DNA from: Bilabrum cf. latius
Taxonomy: Eukaryota; Bigyra: Bicosoecida; Bigyra; Bicosoecida
Length of the DNA: 64,000 nt
NCBI GenBank assembly: GCA_965178125.1
Contig: OZ237743.1
Location: forward strand, 1,302,001-1,366,000
Direction of reading: 5' to 3'
Below, one piece after another: positions 58,301 through 64,000 of the stretch. The notes under the pieces were generated by a model that was given only the letters and a program-made list of their open reading frames with translations, searched no databases and was not told the DNA's origin. The translations under genes and the position numbers were made by a program. Position 1 is the first letter of the stretch, and each line of letters starts with the position of its first letter.

Positions 58301-60904
58301 CGGCTGAAGAAGGAGTACGACTCGGCAGGCTTCTTGACGGACGGGCAGAGGGACTGGGTCGGGTAGTAGAGGAAGCTCGCGAGGGCCAGCCCCGAAGCAA
58401 TGACTCGAATGCCATCCGACACCAAGGCAAACGCGTGCCGCCGTCAGGTCTTCTTGCTAGTGAACAGCAGCTGGTTCCGGTGGGTCATCATCGCGTGCAT
58501 CAGTCTGAACATCGTCGCGCTTGGGATCAACTATGCCGAGGAGAGCGATGGGTACGCTCTTGCACTGGAAATCATAAACTATGTCTTCAGCCTGGTGTTT
58601 CTGGCAGAAGCCATCCTTAAGCTATATGGCATGGGGGTGGACCAGTACTTCGTGTCGCCGTGGAACCAATTTGATTTCGTGGTTGTGCTGGGCTCGATCG
58701 CCGACGTGATTTGCGCCAGCATCAACTTCCCGCTTGGTGTACTCCTGGCTAGGATATTCAGGATCATGCGCGTCCTTCGCGTCGTGCGACTAGGCAAGGA
58801 GATCAACAGCTTGCGGAGGCTGATCCTCACCCTATGGGCGGCAATCCCCTCCCTGATCAACGTGGGGTCCCTGCTGCTGCTGCTATTTTTCATCTACGCA
58901 ATCATGGGCGTGCAGAGCTTCGGGCACATAACCCTTGGAGAGTCTATCGATGCCCACACCAACTTCTTTAACTTCACGAACGCTCTCCTGACCCTGTTCC
59001 GCATCTCGACCGGAGAGGGCTGGGAGGGCATCATGTTCGACTGCATGGTGGAGGAGCACGGCGGAGCTGCGATCGCTCCGCTGTACTTTGTGAGCTTCGT
59101 GACCATTGCTTCGTTCGTTATGCTCAACCTTTTCATCACCATCATCGTGGACGAGTTCGAGCAGCAGGAGCAGGAGTCGGCGGGTATGACGGAAGGGCAC
59201 CTCCGCGCCTTCAACATGGTGTGGAAGTTCTTCGACCCGGCGGGGACTGGTCGCATCCCGGTGGCATACCTCGAGCCATTCCTCCGTCACCTGCCGCCCC
59301 CCATGGGCATCTCCACTCCTCAGGACGACGAGGACGCCTTGAATGCCGCTCGCAGCGAGGCTGCTTCCGACAAAGGGGGCCAGCGCTCCCTGCAGGCCCT
59401 GGAGATGAAGCGGGACCGGGCCACATTTTAGGCATTCCTGGCGCGCCTCAAGCAGCTGGACCTGACCTCGTACGAGAGGCACGTGCACTACAGCGAGCTG
59501 CTGCTGGCGGTGCACCGGACCAGCTTCGGCTCGGACATCCCCGAAGAGGTCATGGCCTCGCTGGGGCTGGACCGGGCCCGCATCCGGGCCAAGATCGAGA
59601 AGAAGGCCCTGAGACAGGCTGCTCGCAGGCGGCTGCTCAAGCAGTACGCGCAGGCAGCGGGTGCGTCCTAGAAGGAGGCCTCCGCGATGGTGCGGGCCGC
59701 GGAGGAGCAGGAGAGGAGCGACGCGGGGCTGGATCCCGCCCCGCCCGCGCGGAAACGTGGCGGCATAGGCAAGGCAGCTGGCGGCAAGAATCTCAAGAAG
59801 AAGGGAAAGTCCAAGGCCACGCTTGTGCATAAGGTTATGGCGGACGTGGCAGTGTTTGCAGCTGGCAGCGATGTGCGCCAGCTGGAGGACATGGTGCAGG
59901 TACGCACGCAGAAGCACAGCGTGGCCGAGCTGATGGCCTCGGTAGCCATCGTGAACGCGTTCAGAGCCTGGAGGAAGCGCATCCGGAGGCAGGCCAAGCT
60001 CAGGGCGCAGCACGAGGCAGCCGTGCGGAGAGCTGTGGTTGCCATCGCGGGGTCGGAGTCTGCGGCCGTCGCGTCGCTGGCTGGGTCTCCGAGCCCTAAG
60101 CGGGCAATCTCGCGCGGACTTTCCAGGGGAGGCGTGGCGTCGTCTGCGGCATCGGGTGCGGCACTTGCTGCCGACAAAGTGACTGGTAAGCCGCCAGCTG
60201 TACCCCGGGACAGCAAGATGGGCGCGGGCTCGGTGGGACGCGACCGAGGGACGTGGGGAGGCCAATCTAAGCAAAGGTCAGACGAACTCCCGGCCTCCTA
60301 GGCCAGTGCTGACCCAGAGCTTGGTGGGCCTGCGCAGTCGCGCCCTGCCGCTTCTGCAGCTGCGAAACTGGTGAGGAGCAGCACCAGCAATGGCTCGCCG
60401 GCCCAACCGCAAGCGAAGAGTGCCACAGCTCAAGCACCTGCACCGGCACCTGCACCCGCGCCGGCACCTGCACCTGCACCTGCACCTGCACCTGCACCTG
60501 CACCTGCACCTGCACCTGCACCTGCACCTGCACCTGCACGTGCACGTGCACATGTCCCAGAGTCCGCACGAGCTGGGCGGCAAGCATCTGAGTCTCTGGT
60601 AGCCAGTCGTTCCGGGCATAGCGATGATGCCGGGGGTCGCCTGGAGCAGCAGGACAAGAGCTTCTCAGGTGCCATGGTTGAGGACTAGGGTGACAGGCAG
60701 TCATCGGAAGTATCGGGTACAAGGAAGGCAAAGAAGGCGTCCCGTCCCAAACTTACGCCGGAGGAACTGCTGGCTAGGACCGAACGTGCCTTGGAGGCAG
60801 TCATGCGCCTGAAGAAGCACAAGAAAGTTGGCAGCCAAGCGCGTGGTGGCTCCAGCGAATCAAAGCTTGCAGGTGGAGAAGCAAGCAACACAGGTGGTCA
60901 ATAA
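52355..60904 (+). CDS. Four-domain voltage-gated calcium channel, alpha subunit
   Basis: ATG 52355 (in-frame TAA just upstream at 52346) to TAA 60902-60904: 2849 aa, one exon, 18 TAGs (52481, 53018, 54278, 55313, 55376, 55469, 55544, 56003, 56180, 56528, 56780, 56960, 58364, 58367, 59429, 59669, 60299, 60686). Four six-helix domains are seen. S4 sensors: LRAFRVLRPLKTVSRLEGLK, FRTVRLFRVARVAKYLKSMK, LRTLRLLRTLRPLRVISRNE and RIFRIMRVLRVVRLGKEINS. Filter residues are all Glu: TLEGW (444), AGEAW (940), SGEGW (1927) and TGEGW (2221), the EEEE pattern of Ca2+-selective CaV. Domain IV is followed by an EF-hand-like FFDPAGTGRIPVAYLEPFL and an IQ-like AWRKRIRRQAKLRAQ. The first UAG of DI sits directly before S1; the adjacent pair sits in the DIII-DIV linker. 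Plasma or flagellar membrane location is inferred. Confidence 0.92.
60463..60540. repeat. CACCTG hexanucleotide repeat encoding Pro-Ala
   Basis: About a dozen near-perfect CACCTG units in the 3' part of the channel gene, read in frame as alternating Ala and Pro. Flanking units are degenerate (CACCGG, GTGCAC). The tract lies in the predicted disordered C-terminal tail. Confidence 0.9.
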
Positions 60905-61047
60905 TGTTATATGAATCGTAATACCGTTTGTTGTTATAACTAATGTAGAGCGCGATAGCTGCGTTCCATTCCGATTCCGCAGCATTCGCGAGAGCAAACC
61001 AAACTACACTCCATCCCTGGTCTATTAGCATTTTAGCCTCTGAAGTG

Positions 61048-62016
61048 ATGAATAAACCAACCGCTGGAGTTCAAGAGGTCTAGCGAAGACGGTGGGATAA
61101 AGATGAGTACGAGAGGCGAGCGGCAGCACGCCGAGAAGGCCTTGAACATCTGGCCACTGATGGGGAGTGGCATGGAAAAGACAGAGCCGACAAACTTGCT
61201 GCCGCAGAAGAGCTCATTGGGAATCAGGCTCGCAGTGAGGTGGACGCTGATGCAGACAAGCTGCAGGAGAAATCTATATCGGTATTGAGCGCTGGCCCGA
61301 ACGCGCAAGGTCCAGCGATGAGCAAGAGGGCATGGCTCAAGAAGCGCGACTTTGACGTAAGCGTAGACAATAGAATAGGATAGCGCTCCATAATTACGGC
61401 TGGGGCAGTAGGCGTGCACGGCGGAGGATTCTACTGCCCGGTTACAAAGGTCACTCTGAAGGATTCCCAGTCCTATCTAGATCACATCAATGGCCGGAAA
61501 TATCAGAAAGCACTTGGTTATGGAATGCGGGCAGAGCGATCAACAGCGTCTGATGTTCGATCGAAACTGAAAAGCCTTCTGGAGCCGAAAGCGGGAGTGG
61601 CAACGGCGGCACCTGCTGAATCAGCAAAAGAAAGGCGAAAAAGGAAGAGAGAACAGCAGAAAGCAGAGAAAGCACGAGACAATGGGTTAGGTGGGATGAT
61701 GGATGCGCAATCAATTGCACAGCAGCTGGGTCTGGCAATGTCTCAGCAAGGCGGTGCAAATGCTGGACAACCGGCTAGTGCAGCTAGCATACAGTCACTG
61801 GCTAGTTCCGAGTTGGACTCTGAGCCTGCAGCGAAGAGGCCCCGAGTGGGTCCATCCACGCAAGATAGTCAGGCGGACCCGGGCTAGCTCGGTGACGGTC
61901 CCTGGGAGGCGGAGGGCAAGTTTGCTGGTCTGGACGAGGTGCCCGAGGCTGCCATCGACTGGCAGCTGGCACGGGCCATGGGGGTCGAGGTTGCATCGCT
62001 AGGTATGGAACCATGA
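61048..62016 (+). CDS. ZMAT2: ZMAT2/SNU23-like tri-snRNP zinc-finger protein
   Basis: ATG 61048 to TGA 62014-62016 (322 aa), TAGs at 61081, 61381 and 61885. The N terminus RRRWDKDEYERRAAARREG matches the ZMAT2 start (RKWDKDEYE). Then come KKRDFDVSVDNRIG*RSIIT and the U1-type C2H2 finger FYCPVTKVTLKDSQSYLDH with INGRKYQKALGYGMRAERST. The UAG at 61381 falls where animals and fungi have LGKT-IVIT. SNU23 binds the U6/U4 snRNA and is part of the spliceosomal B complex. In the finger the first Cys is present, but the second is replaced (CPVT instead of C-x2-C), unusual for the family. The C-terminal part (after 61690) is an extension with a helical end (AAIDWQLARAMGVEVASLGM) not known from ZMAT2. 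Confidence 0.85.
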
Positions 62017-62068
62017 TTGCGCGCCTGTGCAGTCCCACCCAATTCATTCACTGGCAGTCGTTCCTGTA

Positions 62069-62921
62069 TCAGCCCTTTTCACCAGCCACCTGCTCACCAC
62101 CATCCTTCCCGGGTGCCTACTGCTGCTCAGCTCTCCTCCGCTTCCACATGGCCACTTCCTCCTCGTGCCGCGCTAGAGCCAGCTGCCTCTCCTCCTCCTC
62201 GGTGAGGGGCGCCGCACTGCCGTCCAGAGAGCGAGCCCCGGAACCAATGCCGTCGGCTCCCATCGCAGCGCCACGGAGGGCGCGCTGCAGCCTGGCTCTC
62301 GCAGCCATCTGTGCCTCCTCGATTGCTCCGCTGTCTTTATCCTCATAGAATCTTCGGATTCCCATTGCTGTGTTGATCTGCTGCCGGCGACAAGTGAACC
62401 AAATCACTGACAGCATTCCGAAATATGTTGCGAACCCCCAATTCCTTGTTCGAATAAGACAGCCTGCTGACATGCAGACAGATCGAAAGCAGACATGAAT
62501 GCGCTATAATCAAATGGGGCAAATTACTCAATTAGCCTAGTCGATTGCCACACTCACCTCCAGATTCCTTGAACCGGTGTGCTGCCATTAGTATGCCGCA
62601 CCCTGTTGCCCAAGAGAAGGCCTCAATTGCACATTTCTCCTAGTGAAACGTTCGTAGGCTTTCCATATAATCATTCCATGAGCCCCTCAGTCCTCTGCGG
62701 ACCAGTTCAGACCAGGTCGTTGGCTACGCAGACATCTGCCTCTTCTCTTTCAGCCCTTGCACGTACTCTGAGAGATCTTCGCTTATTTCTCCCTGATCGC
62801 TTCCTATTTCAATTTCTCTCGAGGCGTCACAAGCTGCTTTTCCGCGAGTACCGGCCACGAGGAGACCCGCTGATGCCACAGCGAACTGTACTCGACGAAT
62901 GCGCAAACACCGTGCCAGCAT
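62069..62921 (-). CDS. COX20: COX20-like cytochrome oxidase assembly protein
   Basis: Two exons: 62921-62558 and 62463-62069, with a 94-bp GT-AG intron and a TGA stop (252 aa). TAGs at 62724, 62640 and 62117. The first 35 residues (MLARCLRIRRVQFAVASAGL) look like a mitochondrial leader. The core EKCAIEAFSWATGCGILMAA, then across the intron NWGFATYFGMLSVIWFTCRR, matches the two-helix hairpin of COX20/FAM36A (PCAR..L-YG..., then GGF..TL..WF-CR). A charged helix follows (IEEAQMAARARLQRALRGAA). COX20 holds newly made Cox2 in the inner membrane during complex IV assembly. The family is short and poorly conserved, so homology needs a profile search. All three UAGs are outside the two helices. Confidence 0.62.
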
Positions 62922-63104
62922 TCGTCGCCGTCAGGTAGAAAAAATTTAATATGTACTTGTTCTGGCGCTGGCTAGAAACCAAACTTGATTAATCTGTCCA
63001 GCTCTACTTGCGTCGAATTGGTTACACACGAACTTCGTGTTGATGAACGTTCCGCAATCGCAGTGCCAGCTGCCAGCTGCGATCGTGCACACGTAGGTCG
63101 AAGA

Positions 63105-63749
63105 ATGGCAGCAGTGTCTGCAAAGTCTGGCTCTCCTCCTTCAGATAAAATGGTTGAAGCTTCGCCGAATCTGCGTTTGCTGTGGCATTTGGGAAACGAA
63201 GGGCTGTTGGAAGGCGGCGATTCGGAACGAAGCGATGATATTAAGGACTACTCTGAAGTGAAATTATTTGGTGATTGTGACATGCGCGTCTACTTGGGTC
63301 GCGGATACGAAAACTTGGAGGAGGTGTGCAAAGCCCTGTGTACGGCTCGCAAGTACAGGCGTTCGCTGCCAGATCTTGGTTCGACAGGTCGGCTCGAGCT
63401 GCCAGGTGAAGACTTCACCGGTCAACTGGAATCTATGCTAGGGCACCATGGAAAAGGTTGGTCAAGCATCAAAGGAGTCGTCACAGATGACACTGGAAGG
63501 ATCGACGAGAAGCATTATCTCAGCCACAAGCTCGAAGATGGAGAATGGGAGCAGAAGGAAACTGCAGGAGACCGACTAGAAGGGACTGCATATACCATGT
63601 GGATAGCTGAAGGCATGGACTTGGACTCAATGAACGTGAAGCAGGGGCACACCGTGCTTGACGATGGCAACCATGCCATACAGGTTCTGCAGCTGGATGG
63701 GGCTACTGGTGGATGGGACTGGTTCATCATTGACAGGGTTACTTCCTGA
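63105..63749 (+). CDS. Hypothetical protein, 214 aa
   Basis: ATG 63105 to TGA 63747-63749, no TAG. Upstream the frame is open without an ATG to about 62985. The sequence is acidic and soluble, with CDMRVYLGRGYENLEEVCKA in the centre and DGNHAIQVLQLDGATGGWDW at the end. Codon use is less GC-rich than in most of the window. I recognise no family. It may have a 5' exon upstream. Confidence 0.45.
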   Translation: MAAVSAKSGSPPSDKMVEASPNLRLLWHLGNEGLLEGGDSERSDDIKDYSEVKLFGDCDMRVYLGRGYENLEEVCKALCTARKYRRSLPDLGSTGRLELPGEDFTGQLESMLGHHGKGWSSIKGVVTDDTGRIDEKHYLSHKLEDGEWEQKETAGDRLEGTAYTMWIAEGMDLDSMNVKQGHTVLDDGNHAIQVLQLDGATGGWDWFIIDRVTS

Positions 63750-64000
63750 ACCTCTGTCGGTACTCTATGCACCACCCAACCAAATCGGTCCGGTACGTCG
63801 TAGCTGCTGTATCCAGGTTTCAGAGCATGTTCCTGGAAAGATCCGAGTTGCGGGTATGGTCTCAACGGTGCGAGCCCCTGTCACAACTGTCCTGTTTAGC
63901 AGTTTCGATCTTTCACTGCAACCAAACCATTGCACCATGATCATTTATTGTAAGAAAATGAGGTCAGTGGTACTGTCGGCAGCTGCAGCAGTGCTGCTGC

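Noticed and set aside
5482-60904. TAG-interrupted frames as pseudogenes or sequencing errors
   Set aside because: Decay would bring TAA, TGA and frameshifts as well. Only TAG appears, frames never shift, and domains continue across.
1-64000. UAG as pyrrolysine or programmed read-through
   Set aside because: Pyrrolysine is known from archaea and bacteria and is used in a few enzymes. Here UAG occurs in unrelated proteins, up to 18 times per gene and sometimes in doublets, without a shared context.
1-64000. UAG = Leu
   Set aside because: Known in some eukaryotes and not formally excluded. Aligned positions (PEX7 Glu, ZMAT2 Lys, PIF1 Gln/Thr, paralog CAG) are polar, which favours Gln.

Overview
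This is a GC-rich nuclear contig of a eukaryotic microbe (a protist or microalga; lineage not assignable from this sequence). It has short spliceosomal GT-AG introns of about 70 to 265 bp, N-terminal secretory and mitochondrial-type leaders, and a eukaryote-only gene set: PEX7, AP-3 mu, a PH-FH2 formin, a PIF1 helicase, ZMAT2/SNU23, a four-domain calcium channel, CCDC77 and COX20-like. CCDC77 is a centriole/cilium-associated family, so a flagellated stage is plausible (inference).

The main result is that UAG is not a stop codon here. Read with the standard code, most genes break into pieces at TAG. Read with TAG as sense they join into single proteins whose domains run across the TAGs. By hand I count about 86 in-frame TAGs in 18 of 23 gene models, while every model whose end I can place stops at TGA or TAA and none at TAG. 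Family comparison and a pair of paralogs inside the window (CAG in one, TAG in the other) favour glutamine. All coordinates below use UAG = Gln and UAA/UGA = stop.

Layout. 1-3.5 kb: two tandem four-exon secreted lipocalin genes. 3.7-5.2 kb (-): PEX7, the peroxisomal PTS2 receptor. 5.5-15.7 kb (+): one uninterrupted 3392-aa low-complexity protein with 9 UAGs. 16.3-18.7 kb (+): a Cys-rich membrane protein. 19-22.5 kb (-): two tandem paralogs of an unknown coiled-coil family. 23-26.1 kb (-): a WD40-like Ser-rich protein, divergent from a PIF1 helicase (26.2-29.1 kb, +). 29.2-32.6 kb (-): a formin with PH domain, collagen-like FH1 region and FH2. 32.7-37.7 kb (-): a 1638-aa TPR plus OGT/GT41-like glycosyltransferase with 16 UAGs. 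37.7-38.9 kb (+): an RDD membrane protein with a mitochondrial-type leader. 39.1-41.3 kb (+): CCDC77. 41.6-43.1 kb (+): a membrane-anchored double Cu/Zn-SOD-like plus TSP1 protein. 43.2-45.2 kb (+): a leucine-rich-repeat protein. 45.6-46.5 kb (-): an orphan ORF with a fresh 153-bp tandem duplication. 46.9-48.7 kb (+): an AP2-domain protein. 48.8-50.3 kb (-): an ADP-ribosylglycohydrolase/J1-crystallin-like protein. 50.6-52.1 kb (-): AP-3 mu. 52.4-60.9 kb (+): a single-exon, 2849-aa CaV-type channel with an EEEE filter and 18 UAGs. 61-62 kb (+): ZMAT2/SNU23. 62.1-62.9 kb (-): a COX20-like protein. 63.1-63.7 kb (+): an unknown protein.

Genes are compact. Several neighbours are divergent with 125 to 285 bp between start codons (PEX7/giant protein, WD40/PIF1, AP-3 mu/channel, GT41/RDD), so promoters are probably shared or short. 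I saw no rRNA, tRNA, CRISPR or complete transposon.
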